Under the pieces are notes generated by a model. The model saw only the letters and a list, made by a program, of their open reading frames with translations. It did no database searches and was not told the DNA's origin. From Euzebya rosea (lineage in GTDB: Bacteria; Actinomycetota; Nitriliruptoria; Euzebyales; Euzebyaceae): DNA of 64,000 nt. Shown here piece by piece: positions 33,860 through 41,816 of the stretch. The stretch covers positions 124,001-188,000 of the forward strand of contig NZ_PGDQ01000006.1 of assembly GCF_003073135.1 (NCBI RefSeq), given 5' to 3'. Position 1 is the first letter of the stretch; every line of letters begins with the position of its first letter. The position numbers and the translations under genes were made by a program.

Positions 33860-35036
33860 CCGGGACGACTTGCTCGACCGCGTGCGGAGCCGGCTGGCCG
33901 ACGCCGCCGACGGGTCGGCGACGCGAGGCCCCGCAGCGGTCCGTGCTGCGGTCGCGCGAGCGCTGCGCGAGGAAGGGGTGGCCCTGCCCGAGGACCGGTT
34001 CGCCGAGGCCGTGCGGACGCTCGCCGACCACCTGGCCGGCCTTGGGCCGCTGGAGGTGCTGCTGCGCCGGCCGGGGGTGACCGACGTGATGGTCAACGGG
34101 CCCGACGAGGTGTGGGTCGAGCGGCACGGCGTGCTTGAGCGGACCGATGTGACGTTCGGCTCCGCCGACGCCGTCCTCGACGCCGTCCGTCGGGTCGTCG
34201 GGCCTCGCGGCGCCCGCATCGACCGCGCCAAGCCCTGGGTCGACGCCCGCCTGCCCGACGGCAGCCGGCTGCACGCGGTCATCGCGCCGGTCTGCGCCGA
34301 CGGGCCGCTGGTCACCCTCCGCCGCTTCGATGCCCGCCTGCTGCCCTGGGCCGCGCTGGTGGCCTCCGGTGCCGTGCCGCCGGAGGTGGCCGACCTGCTG
34401 CGGCAGGCCGTGGCCGAGCGGGAGTGCATGGTCGTCTGCGGACGCACCGGGACCGGCAAGACCACGCTGCTCCAGCGGTTGGTCTCCGATGTCGGCAGCG
34501 ACGAGCGGGTGGTCCTGATCGAGGATGCGCCCGAGCTGCGGCCCGACACCCCGCATCTGGTCCGGCTCGAGGCCCAGCCCCCGTCGACGGAGGGCACGGG
34601 GGCGGTCACGATCGCCGACCTCGTGCGGCAGGCGCTGCGGATGCGCCCCGACCGGATCGTGGTCGGCGAGGTCCGTGGGGTCGAGCTGGCCGACGTCCTC
34701 CAGGCGCTGGTGACCGGCCACGAGGGCTGCATGACGACCGTGCACGCCCGCAGCGGCGCACAGGCGCTCGTGCGGATGGAGGGAATGGCGCTGCAGGCCG
34801 GCCTGCCGATGGAGGCGGTCCACGCCCAGCTCGGCAGCGCCATGGACCTCGTCGTCGCGCTGGACCGCGGGCCCGACGGGCAACGCGGTGTGGTCGAGGT
34901 CGCCAGGGTGTCGACGGCGAACGGACGGCCCGTGGCCGACCCGCTCTGGCGACGCGGGTCGTGGCCGGGTTCGGGACCCGCTGCCGTCACCGTTGACCGG
35001 GCGCCCCTCGGTGCGTCCGAGGGGATGGCGGCATGA
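33849..35036 (+). CDS. Tad pilus assembly ATPase TadA/CpaF
   Basis: 395-residue hexameric secretion ATPase. Walker A GRTGTGKTTL (~200), Asp box LIEDAPELRPDTPHLVRLE, Walker B RIVVGEVRG and the His box GHEGCMTTVHARS are intact. An N-terminal segment LADHLAGLGPLEVLL then VTDVMVNGPDEVWVERHG is typical of TadA. It powers extension of Flp pili. The start is GTG 33849, inside the end of the cpaE-like gene; the stop is in an ATGA overlap with tadB/C. Confidence 0.93.
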   Translation: MVADRDDLLDRVRSRLADAADGSATRGPAAVRAAVARALREEGVALPEDRFAEAVRTLADHLAGLGPLEVLLRRPGVTDVMVNGPDEVWVERHGVLERTDVTFGSADAVLDAVRRVVGPRGARIDRAKPWVDARLPDGSRLHAVIAPVCADGPLVTLRRFDARLLPWAALVASGAVPPEVADLLRQAVAERECMVVCGRTGTGKTTLLQRLVSDVGSDERVVLIEDAPELRPDTPHLVRLEAQPPSTEGTGAVTIADLVRQALRMRPDRIVVGEVRGVELADVLQALVTGHEGCMTTVHARSGAQALVRMEGMALQAGLPMEAVHAQLGSAMDLVVALDRGPDGQRGVVEVARVSTANGRPVADPLWRRGSWPGSGPAAVTVDRAPLGASEGMAA

Positions 35037-36103
35037 CCGCGCTGCTGCGCCCGCGCGCCGGTGCACGGGCCGCCGCAGGGTCCGCTCGCGCCGATGCATC
35101 TGTCGCCCCCGTCGACCTCCTCCTGGTGCGGGCCGCGCTGCACGCCGGGGCCACACCTGCCCAGGCGCTGACGGCGGTGCCCGACCGGGGCGGCCCGCTG
35201 GCCATCATCACCCGTCGCCTGGTCGCCGGTGCCGACCTGCAGGTGCTCGCCGCCGACCCGGCCTGCCCTGCCGGCCCCCTCGTCCGGGGGCTGGCCGCGG
35301 CCGAGGTGGCAGGCACGGCGGCCGTACCGGTCCTCGACGGGTTGATCGACGCGGTGGTGCGTGCGGTCGAGCTCGACCGGCTGGTCCACACGCGGTCCGC
35401 ACAGGCACGGCTGGTCGCCCGGATGTTGACCGCCCTTCCGGTGGTCGGGGCCACTGGCATCGCCTTGCTCGACACCGGGGCCCGCACGTTCCTGGCCAGC
35501 CCCGGTGGGGCCGTCCTGATGGCGACCGCCGGCCTCCTCGTGCTGCTGGCCTCCTGGTGGATGCGCCACCTCGTGTCCGGCGTGGGCCGGGCCGTCCTGC
35601 TCGTCGACCCGCTCGTGGAGGCGCCCCATCGCGTCCTGCGTCCCGGGCGAGGCGCGCTGGACCGCTCGGGTGCGGACGGGCTGCTGCCGACCGTGGAGGC
35701 GCTTCAGCTGCTGGCCGTCTCGCTCGCCGCGGGTGTGCCCCTTGCCGAGGCGATGGACCTGGTGTCACGCCTCGGTCCCCCCGGCGTGCGTCGGCCGCTG
35801 CGTCGGGCGGCCGATGGCCTCCGTGCCGGCCTCCCGCCTGCCGACGCGTTCCCTCGCGGGCTGCAGGAGGTCGCCGACGTCATCGACGTCAGCGGGCGAT
35901 GGGGTGCCCCTGCCGTCGCCTCGCTCCGCCTGCTGGCCGACGACCTGGGTCGCCGCGCCACCGCCGCATCCGAGGCCGCCGCCGAGCAGCTCTCGGTCCG
36001 ACTCGTCTTCCCCACAACCCTGCTGCTGGTCCCGGCCTTCGGGCTGCTGGTCGTCGTCCCGCTCGTGGTCTCGGCGTTCAGCAGCGTCCGGCTGTGGTCG
36101 TAG
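35033..36103 (+). CDS. Tad inner-membrane platform protein, TadB and TadC in one chain
   Basis: 356 residues with two T2SSF-like halves. The first (~25-190) ends in a pair of hydrophobic helices (LTALPVVGATGIALL, VLMATAGLLVLLASWWM). The second (~205-350) holds the better conserved EALQLLAVSLAAGVPLAEAMD and a C-terminal helix pair. TadB and TadC are normally two separate proteins with one domain each; here one gene covers both, like GspF of type II secretion. ATG 35033 overlaps the tadA stop. Confidence 0.82.
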   Translation: MTALLRPRAGARAAAGSARADASVAPVDLLLVRAALHAGATPAQALTAVPDRGGPLAIITRRLVAGADLQVLAADPACPAGPLVRGLAAAEVAGTAAVPVLDGLIDAVVRAVELDRLVHTRSAQARLVARMLTALPVVGATGIALLDTGARTFLASPGGAVLMATAGLLVLLASWWMRHLVSGVGRAVLLVDPLVEAPHRVLRPGRGALDRSGADGLLPTVEALQLLAVSLAAGVPLAEAMDLVSRLGPPGVRRPLRRAADGLRAGLPPADAFPRGLQEVADVIDVSGRWGAPAVASLRLLADDLGRRATAASEAAAEQLSVRLVFPTTLLLVPAFGLLVVVPLVVSAFSSVRLWS

Positions 36104-36127
36104 CACCGACATCGAAAGGCACAGCAC

Positions 36128-36436
36128 ATGTCCGACACCACCACCGACCGCTCGACGGTTCCCCCGACCGTCCCCGTCCCCTCGACCGCTTCCGTCCCCT
36201 CGACCGACCCCGTCCCCTCGACCACGGTCCTCGACCGCCTGGCCGACGACACCGGCGCGCAGGCCATGGAGTACGCCATGCTCGGTGGCGCCGGCGTGGC
36301 GTCGGTCAGCGTGCTGACCTGGTTGATGCGCCAGCCGTGGTTCGAGGAGGCCATCAAGGAGTTCTTCACCGGCCTGTTCGGGTCGCTCCTGGACCGGATC
36401 GGCGACCTCCTGCCGGCCTTCGGTGCCATCGCCTGA
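36128..36436 (+). CDS. Flp-type pilin precursor (DUF4244-like)
   Basis: 102 residues. A long hydrophilic leader contains a threefold VPST(A/D) repeat. The prepilin site TG-AQAMEYAML then places Glu at +5 after a glycine, and a short hydrophobic helix and an amphipathic tail follow. It is the probable major pilin of this Tad cluster. A GAAAGG ribosome binding site precedes ATG 36128. The unusual part is the ~45-residue leader before the cleavage glycine. Confidence 0.85.
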   Translation: MSDTTTDRSTVPPTVPVPSTASVPSTDPVPSTTVLDRLADDTGAQAMEYAMLGGAGVASVSVLTWLMRQPWFEEAIKEFFTGLFGSLLDRIGDLLPAFGAIA

Positions 36437-36527
36437 CCGACTCGGTGGGCGCCGGCCGACGGGAGGTCGCCCTGCGGCCCCCGTCGGCCCGGCCCGCCGG
36501 ACGCCCCGTCCCCTGCCCTCGGCGCCG

Positions 36528-36893
36528 GTGGCGGACCGCCTGCGCGGCGACGACGGCAGCCAGGCCATGGAGTTCGCCATGGTCCTGCCCCTCGTCGCCC
36601 TGCTGGTCGTCGGGCTCGTCGCCGTCGGCGGCGTGGCCGCCACGGCGCTGCGGACCCATGCGCTGGCCGTGGAGCTCGCGCGGGCGGCCAGCGTCGACCA
36701 CGACGACGAGGTCGTGGAGCGACTCGCCGACCGGCCGTGGCTGGACGTCACCGTCGACCCACCCTCGGGTGTTCGCCAGCCGGGGGACCCGGTGACGGTC
36801 CGGGTCGCCACCACCGTCTCGGTACCCGTCCTCTCCGGGGTCCGCCTGCCGCTGACCGCATCAGCCACCACGATCACCCAGGACGTCCCGTGA
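36528..36893 (+). CDS. TadE-like pseudopilin
   Basis: 121 residues. DDGSQAMEFAMVLPLVALLVVGL is a prepilin-like site (G, then Glu at +5) and a membrane helix, followed by a β-rich exported domain (DVTVDPPSGVRQPGDPVTVRV). It corresponds to mycobacterial Rv3655c-type TadE. The GTG at 36528 is chosen since the preceding in-frame sequence back to GTG 36423 is an Arg/Pro-rich stretch atypical of the family. The longer start (156 residues, overlapping the pilin gene) cannot be excluded. Confidence 0.82.
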   Translation: MADRLRGDDGSQAMEFAMVLPLVALLVVGLVAVGGVAATALRTHALAVELARAASVDHDDEVVERLADRPWLDVTVDPPSGVRQPGDPVTVRVATTVSVPVLSGVRLPLTASATTITQDVP

Positions 36894-37276
36894 CCGCACC
36901 CCGGTGGCTGCCGCAGGACCGGGCCGCGGGTGCCTCAGCACCGACCACCCTGCTCGTGCTCGGACTCGTGACCCTCGGGCTGACCGTCGCCATCGCGTCG
37001 CTGGGGCGTGCGACGGTGGCGCTGCAACACGGCACCGCCGCCGCGGACGCCGCCGCCCTGGCAGTGCTGACCGGGTCGCCGCTCGCCGGCGGCAGCGGCA
37101 GTCCCAACGTGGAGGCAGCCGCCGACGTGGCCCGCGACAACGGGGCCTCGCTCGTACGGGTCGAGCTGGCCGGATGGCCTCGAAGTGTCGTCGTTGCCGT
37201 CGCGGTCGACCTCGACCTGCCGCTGGTCGACGGGGTCGTGACGACGGAGGCTGCGGCCGCGCTCCATCCGCCCTGA
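36890..37276 (+). CDS. Rv3654c/TadG-like exported protein (secretion-neighbourhood TadE-like family)
   Basis: 128 residues. A single N-terminal hydrophobic helix (TTLLVLGLVTLGLTVAIASLG) is followed by ALQHGTAAADAAALAVL and a β-strand tail, the layout of the Rv3654c family found next to actinobacterial tad genes. GTG 36890 overlaps the TadE stop (GTGA). It probably assists pilus assembly at the membrane; the exact role is unknown. Confidence 0.8.
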   Translation: MTAPRWLPQDRAAGASAPTTLLVLGLVTLGLTVAIASLGRATVALQHGTAAADAAALAVLTGSPLAGGSGSPNVEAAADVARDNGASLVRVELAGWPRSVVVAVAVDLDLPLVDGVVTTEAAAALHPP

Positions 37277-37306
37277 CCGGACCGGCCTGCGGGGTCGACT
37301 CGACGC

Positions 37307-37312
37307 TACGCT
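37307..37312 (+). promoter_or_regulatory. -10 hexamer TACGCT upstream of the sortase gene
   Basis: TACGCT ends 11 bases before ATG 37324, giving a very short or absent leader and no Shine-Dalgarno sequence. It suggests that the sortase is transcribed separately from the pilus operon. Confidence 0.45.
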
Positions 37313-37323
37313 GGCGCCCTCCC

Positions 37324-38121
37324 ATGAGCGAGATGATCTCCTCCGGGCTGCTGCAGCCGGATCCGCTGCCACGGGGTGCGACGGGCGCGTCGACCACGGG
37401 CTACCTGATGGACGCCGTACGCCTGCGTCCAGCGGGCCGACGGCTGCTGTCGCTGTTCTCCGTGTTGCTGTTCGTCGCCGGGGCCGGCATCTTCGCCTAC
37501 CCCTTCTTCACCGACATCTACACCACCCAGCTGGTCCAGCGACCGTTGGAGGACCAGTTCGAGTCCGCCGAGCTGGTCGAGCGGTACAGCACCCGCACGA
37601 TCACCACCGGCGACCCGCTGACCCGCATCGTCATGCCCGACCTCGGGGTGGACACCGTCGTGGTGGAGGGCACCTCGCCCGCCGCGCTGCGTGCCGGCGC
37701 AGGCCACTACCCGACGACGCCGCTGCCAGGCGAGGTCGGCAACGTCTCCATCGCCGGCCACCGGACGACGTACGGCAAGCCGTTCAACCGGGTCGACGAG
37801 CTCGTCGTCGGCGCGGAGATCACGCTCGTCACACCGCTGGAGGTCCACACCTACCGGGTGGTGCCGGCCCCCGCCGACGTCGCCCGTCCGTGTCCGACCG
37901 GGGCCTGCTGGATCGTCGACCCGGCGCAGTGGGAGGTCGTCGGCCCCACGGAGACCGCCATGCTGACCCTGACCACCTGCCACCCCAAGGGCAGCGCACG
38001 CCAACGGCTCATCATCAGGGCCGAGCTGGTCGAGACCACCCCACGGCAGTTCGGCACCGACGGCCTGCCCGTCCCGATCGACCGCCTGCCCGACGACGGG
38101 ACGGAGGCGGACGGGGCCTGA
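37324..38121 (+). CDS. class E sortase
   Basis: 265 residues. A cytoplasmic N terminus, one signal anchor (LSLFSVLLFVAGAGIFAYPFF) and a sortase barrel with the catalytic His in SIAGHRTTYGKPF (~140), Cys in LTLTTCHPKGSARQR (~220) and Arg in the same motif. Class E sortases of actinobacteria attach LAXTG-type proteins to the cell wall or link pilins. No clear sorting signal is seen in neighbouring products, so its substrates lie elsewhere or use an atypical motif. Confidence 0.92.
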   Translation: MSEMISSGLLQPDPLPRGATGASTTGYLMDAVRLRPAGRRLLSLFSVLLFVAGAGIFAYPFFTDIYTTQLVQRPLEDQFESAELVERYSTRTITTGDPLTRIVMPDLGVDTVVVEGTSPAALRAGAGHYPTTPLPGEVGNVSIAGHRTTYGKPFNRVDELVVGAEITLVTPLEVHTYRVVPAPADVARPCPTGACWIVDPAQWEVVGPTETAMLTLTTCHPKGSARQRLIIRAELVETTPRQFGTDGLPVPIDRLPDDGTEADGA

Positions 38122-38133
38122 CCCCGTCCGAGC

Positions 38134-38139
38134 TACCGT
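38134..38139 (+). promoter_or_regulatory. -10 hexamer TACCGT upstream of the Fn3 protein gene
   Basis: TACCGT ends 9 bases before ATG 38149; no ribosome binding site between. Confidence 0.5.
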
Positions 38140-38148
38140 GGGCGGTCG

Positions 38149-39360
38149 ATGACCAGGGGCCCGTCGCTGTCGCCTGCATCCCTTCCGCTGGGATGGATGC
38201 TGGCCGTGCTGTGCCTGCTGGCAGCCGTGCTGCTCGGCGGCCTGCCGGCGACGGCGGTCGACAGCTTCCGGCTCGCCTCCCCTGCGGCGGGCACGTCGCT
38301 GGACGGGACGTTCACCATCGAGGTGGTCGTCGACCCCTCCGACGGCGAGATCATCGAGCGGGTCGAGGCCCAGCTCGCTGGGCCGACCAACCGGGTGTTC
38401 CAGCTCAACCGGGTCGACGGCCCGGGGCTGGACGGTGAGCAGCGCTGGGCCCTGCAGGTCGACCCGCTGGGCCAGCAACCGATGCACAACGGCCGTCACC
38501 GGCTGGTCGTGCGTCCCGTGCCCGCCGCAGGGGATCCCCCCGCGTTCGAGGGCCACGAGGTCGTCCTGGCCGTCCCCGTCGAGGGTCAGCTGGTCGCCGC
38601 GCCGACGGGGGAGGACGCCACGGTGGTGGCCCTGACGTGGGATCCGGTCGACCTGCCCGACTTCCTGGCCTACCGCATCCAGCGTCGACCCGACACCGAC
38701 GACAGCCTGTGGCGCACCGTCGCTCGGTTCGACGACCCGGCGGTCCGCGACACCACCGACGAGGTCGCCAGCCCCGGCGCCTACCTCTACCGCCTCGTCG
38801 TGGTCCGCAGCGACGGCAGCGACGGCGAGGTCGTCGGGTTCTCTCGGCCCCGTGGCGTTCGTGCCGACCCCGCCGACCCGGGGACGTTCGACCCGCCTGC
38901 CGAGCCCGACGACCGGCCGTCCGTCGAGCCCACGCCCACCCCCCAGCCCGGCGGACCCATCGGCCGCCCGGGCAACGACGACGTGGCCCAGGACCCCGGC
39001 CCAGCGGAAACGGGCACCGCCACCGTGACGCCCGAGCCGAGCCGGCCCCGACCGGTCACCGTCCCCGCTCCGGCCCCCGCACCGGCTGCGCCTGCCCCAC
39101 CTGCCGTCGTCCCCCTCGACGACGGGGTCTTCGAGCCGCTCCTGCCGATCGGCCCGACCGAAACCGCCCTGGAGCTGACCGAAACCGAGACCGCGTTGCT
39201 GGACGGCAGCATCCGTCCGGGCGGCAGCGAGGCGATCCTGACCACCGACGAGGAAGAGGGCCGACGGCGCCAGCTCGTGCTCGCCAGCGCGACTGGATTG
39301 CTGCTCGTGGTCGTCGCCGGTCACCTGCGTCGCTATCTTTCGGTGGGTTCTCGCCGATGA
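38149..39360 (+). CDS. exported fibronectin type III-like protein with C-terminal anchor
   Basis: 403 residues. Signal peptide (WMLAVLCLLAAVLLGGLPATA), an Ig-like domain (~35-140), an Fn3-like domain (~150-235; TWDPVDLPDFLAYRIQRR, GAYLYRLVVVRSDG), a Pro-rich disordered segment (~235-330), and a C-terminal helix VLASATGLLLVVVAGHL with a basic tail RRYLSVGSRR. This resembles a surface protein anchored by its C-terminal helix. No L-P/A-x-T-G motif precedes the helix. Proximity to the sortase and pilus genes suggests an envelope role. Confidence 0.75.
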   Translation: MTRGPSLSPASLPLGWMLAVLCLLAAVLLGGLPATAVDSFRLASPAAGTSLDGTFTIEVVVDPSDGEIIERVEAQLAGPTNRVFQLNRVDGPGLDGEQRWALQVDPLGQQPMHNGRHRLVVRPVPAAGDPPAFEGHEVVLAVPVEGQLVAAPTGEDATVVALTWDPVDLPDFLAYRIQRRPDTDDSLWRTVARFDDPAVRDTTDEVASPGAYLYRLVVVRSDGSDGEVVGFSRPRGVRADPADPGTFDPPAEPDDRPSVEPTPTPQPGGPIGRPGNDDVAQDPGPAETGTATVTPEPSRPRPVTVPAPAPAPAAPAPPAVVPLDDGVFEPLLPIGPTETALELTETETALLDGSIRPGGSEAILTTDEEEGRRRQLVLASATGLLLVVVAGHLRRYLSVGSRR

Positions 39361-39367
39361 CGCACGA

Positions 39368-39388
39368 GTCGTCACCGTGCGTGACGAC
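39368..39388. terminator. hairpin after the Fn3 protein gene
   Basis: Perfect 8-bp arms GTCGTCAC/GTGACGAC with a 5-base loop, 7 bases past the stop codon at 39360. No T tract, so probably a weak terminator. Confidence 0.45.
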
Positions 39389-39420
39389 GGCCGCGAAAAG
39401 TTGGCGAAACGATGATTAGG

Positions 39421-39426
39421 TACCGT
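39421..39426 (+). promoter_or_regulatory. -10 hexamer TACCGT upstream of the STAS gene
   Basis: TACCGT ends 11 bases before ATG 39438, favouring that ATG over internal starts at 39504 or 39513. TTGGCG lies 14 bases upstream of the hexamer, which is short for a -35 element. Confidence 0.45.
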
Positions 39427-39437
39427 GTGGCCCGGAC

Positions 39438-39842
39438 ATGTTTGCCCGGAACGGCTCTGGACGAGGGGCGCGGAATGAACTTCGAGAGGATGGTGCGGCA
39501 CCTGTGCAGGTGATGATCAACGAGGACCGCAACGGCACACGAACCGTGCTTGCGGTCAACGGCGAGATCGACATCGCCACGGCACCGACGCTCCGGCAGC
39601 GCATCCAGGACGCCGTCGACGACGGTGTGCGGCTGGTGGCGGTGGACCTGACGGAAGTCGGCTTCATGGACTCCACGGGCCTCGGTGTGCTGATCGGTGG
39701 CCTCAAGCGCCTTCGCCAGCTCGAGGGCAACCTCGTCGTCGTCAGCCCATCGGACTCGGTCCGCAAGATCTTCGAGGTGACCGGACTCGTGGACGTCTTC
39801 GGCGTCGTCGACTCGCTGGACCAGGTGGCCGATCAGTCGTGA
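39438..39842 (+). CDS. STAS-domain anti-sigma factor antagonist (RsbV/SpoIIAA type)
   Basis: 134 residues. A ~25-residue leader is followed by a STAS domain: NGEIDIATAPTLRQRIQ, then VDLTEVGFMDSTGLGVLIGG, whose serine in DSTG is the usual phosphorylation site. Unphosphorylated antagonists free a sigma factor by binding its anti-sigma factor. The next gene, overlapping by 4 bases, encodes an RsbW-like ATPase, so the pair is likely a partner-switch. No sigma factor gene is adjacent. The start may instead be GTG 39504, which removes the leader. Confidence 0.85.
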   Translation: MFARNGSGRGARNELREDGAAPVQVMINEDRNGTRTVLAVNGEIDIATAPTLRQRIQDAVDDGVRLVAVDLTEVGFMDSTGLGVLIGGLKRLRQLEGNLVVVSPSDSVRKIFEVTGLVDVFGVVDSLDQVADQS

Positions 39843-40297
39843 GTCAGTGGCTGGACCTGGTGCTGCCCCCGGACCCCGCGTTGGTCGGTGTGGCGCGCAC
39901 CATGGCCGTTGCCGCAGCGACCGTGGGCAAGCTCGAACCGGGCCGCGTCCACGACCTGCGGACCTGCGTGTCGGAAGGCGTCACCAACGCCGTCAAGGCC
40001 CACCGCGATGCGGGAGTGGCTGAGGCCATCACCCTGCGAGTCGGCCTCGACGAGGACGCGCTGGTCGTGGAGATCATGGACCGTGGTCCAGGACTTCGCC
40101 GTGACGAGATCGTCGTCTCCGCCGTCGAGGGCATGGAGCTGGCGGAGCTGGCCGAGCGTGGGTACGGGCTGACGGTCATGGAGTCGCTGGCCGATGGCCT
40201 GGAGATCGAGCTCCCCGAGGATGCGGGCGGGACGACCGTTCGCCTGCGCTTCTCGCTGACCGAGGCCTCGAGCGCCGACGGCATCACGACCGGTTGA
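39839..40297 (+). CDS. anti-sigma factor-like ATP-binding protein (RsbW/SpoIIAB type)
   Basis: 152 residues with a GHKL ATPase fold: N-box VSEGVTNAVKAHRD, G1 box EIMDRGPGL, a short lid and G2 box RGYGLTVMESLADGLEI, then GGTTVRLRFSL. RsbW-type proteins bind sigma factors and phosphorylate their STAS antagonist. GTG 39839 overlaps the STAS stop (GTGA), which couples their dosage. Confidence 0.88.
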   Translation: MSQWLDLVLPPDPALVGVARTMAVAAATVGKLEPGRVHDLRTCVSEGVTNAVKAHRDAGVAEAITLRVGLDEDALVVEIMDRGPGLRRDEIVVSAVEGMELAELAERGYGLTVMESLADGLEIELPEDAGGTTVRLRFSLTEASSADGITTG

Positions 40298-40332
40298 GGT
40301 GCCATCAGGCACTCGACGGTCCGTGCGGCAGC

Positions 40333-40338
40333 TAGGAT
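40333..40338 (+). promoter_or_regulatory. -10 hexamer TAGGAT upstream of the methyltransferase gene
   Basis: TAGGAT ends 9 bases before GTG 40348, supporting this GTG as a leaderless start. Confidence 0.5.
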
Positions 40339-40347
40339 CGCCGTCCC

Positions 40348-40971
40348 GTGGATGCTCTTCTCACCGCAACCGTCAACCTCTACGACGCCTGTGCCCAGGA
40401 GTACCTGGAGTCGTGGAAGGATCGTCGGCCCCGTGACAGCGCCCGCACCTTCGCCCGGATGGCCGGCCAGGATGCGCTGGTGCTCGATGTGGCCGGGGGC
40501 CCCGGTGTCGACGTGCGCCTGCTCCGCGACGTCGGCCTCCGTGCCGCGTCCGGCGACATCTCCATGGAGTGCATGAAGGTCGCGCGCACGTTCTTCCCCA
40601 AGGGCCTGCTGGCCCGCTGGGACTACCGGGCCCTCCCGTTCGCCGACAACCAGTTCATGGGCATCTGGGCCCCTGCGGCGCTGCAGCACCTTCCGCGCCG
40701 TGCCATCCCGGCTGCCATGCGCGAGTTCCGTCGCGTGCAGGCCGGTGGGCCCATCTACCTCAGCTTCCCCGAGGGCGAGACCGACCTCGCCCTGATCGAC
40801 GACCCGCCTGCGGGCAAGGTCCAGGCCACCTCCATCACCGCGGAGGAGTTGCGCGCCCTGCTGCTGCGCATGGGCTACGTCGACGTCGAGGTCGAGTCGC
40901 GTCCCGATCCGCGAGGCATTCCCCAGCGGTGGGTCCAGGGCATCGGCCTGGCCCCGACCGACCCGGCCTAG
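40348..40971 (+). CDS. class I SAM-dependent methyltransferase
   Basis: 207 residues. Motif I VLDVAGGPGVDVRLL (~45-60), an acidic strand end GDISMECMKVAR, and post-motif LPFADNQFMGIWAPAALQHLP typical of the UbiE/Methyltransf_11 group. Substrate unknown. Motif I has Ala-Gly-Gly-Pro rather than the common G-x-G-x-G, still compatible with SAM binding. GTG start at 40348. Confidence 0.85.
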   Translation: MDALLTATVNLYDACAQEYLESWKDRRPRDSARTFARMAGQDALVLDVAGGPGVDVRLLRDVGLRAASGDISMECMKVARTFFPKGLLARWDYRALPFADNQFMGIWAPAALQHLPRRAIPAAMREFRRVQAGGPIYLSFPEGETDLALIDDPPAGKVQATSITAEELRALLLRMGYVDVEVESRPDPRGIPQRWVQGIGLAPTDPA

Positions 40972-41010
40972 CCGACCCGCAGCCGGTCCCGGGGGATCAG
41001 CCCGAGGGGT

Positions 41011-41730
41011 TCAGCCGGAGACGACGCGGACGAGGGCCAGCAGCGCGCCCACGAACGCCCATACCAGCAGGCCCTGTCGGATCACGGCCTCCGGCACCCG
41101 ACGCAGGGCCGGTGCCGCGAGGACCATGCCGACGACGTTCAGGCCGCCGAGGGCCAACCCTGCGCGCAGGTCCTCCAGGTGGAAACCGCCGGTGGCGCTG
41201 AGGGTCGCGATGGACAGCACCGTGCCGACCCCGAACACCACGGCCAGGGTCGGCCGGACCTCGCTGGAGTGGCGCTCGCGGTACAGCAGGGCCAGCGGAG
41301 GGCCGCCGAGTCCGACCGCCGTGCCGGAGAACCCGCTGATGAGTCCCGCCGCCGCCGTCGTGCGGGCGGTCTCGGTCACCGTCCACCCACGGGCCGTGGA
41401 CAGGACGGCTGCCAGCAGCAGGACGGCGACGGTGGCCGCGAGGCCCCGCACCGGCAGCAGCGCCACCGCAGCGGTGCCGACCAACGTGCCGGGTACCCGG
41501 GCGACCGCCAGGCGCGTCGCCGCCGCACGGTCCGCATGGTGCCGCTCCCGGTAGGCCATGAGCGCGGTCAGGGGCAGGAACGCCGCGATCGCCGCACCCG
41601 GCAGCAGGTCGGGGGCGAACACCGCCAGGGCCGGGACCAGCGTGAACGCCGCGCCGAAGCCCAGCACGGACTGCGCTGCACCACCGAGGACGGCGGCAGC
41701 GGCGACGAGCACGAGCGCACCGACATCCAC
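41011..41730 (-). CDS. TauE/SafE family membrane exporter
   Basis: 239 residues with about eight hydrophobic helices in two related halves: LGGAAQSVLGFGAAFTLVPAL near the N terminus and AGLISGFSGTAVGLGGPPLALL in the middle, the duplicated glycine-rich motif of this family of sulfite/organosulfonate or other anion exporters. GTG 41730 is preferred because the 15 residues before it (from ATG 41775) look non-coding. Divergent from the FMN reductase gene. Confidence 0.85.
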   Translation of the reverse strand: MDVGALVLVAAAAVLGGAAQSVLGFGAAFTLVPALAVFAPDLLPGAAIAAFLPLTALMAYRERHHADRAAATRLAVARVPGTLVGTAAVALLPVRGLAATVAVLLLAAVLSTARGWTVTETARTTAAAGLISGFSGTAVGLGGPPLALLYRERHSSEVRPTLAVVFGVGTVLSIATLSATGGFHLEDLRAGLALGGLNVVGMVLAAPALRRVPEAVIRQGLLVWAFVGALLALVRVVSG

Positions 41731-41802
41731 GAACCAACAGCGTGCGTGCCCGGAGCGGGCCACTCCGCTGTCCATTCGGCCGGCACGGCCGGGTTCGCCG
41801 GT

Positions 41803-41808
41803 TAGCGT
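41803..41808 (+). promoter_or_regulatory. -10 hexamer TAGCGT upstream of the FMN reductase gene
   Basis: TAGCGT ends 8 bases before ATG 41817; no ribosome binding site. Confidence 0.55.
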
Positions 41809-41816
41809 GGCCGGTC

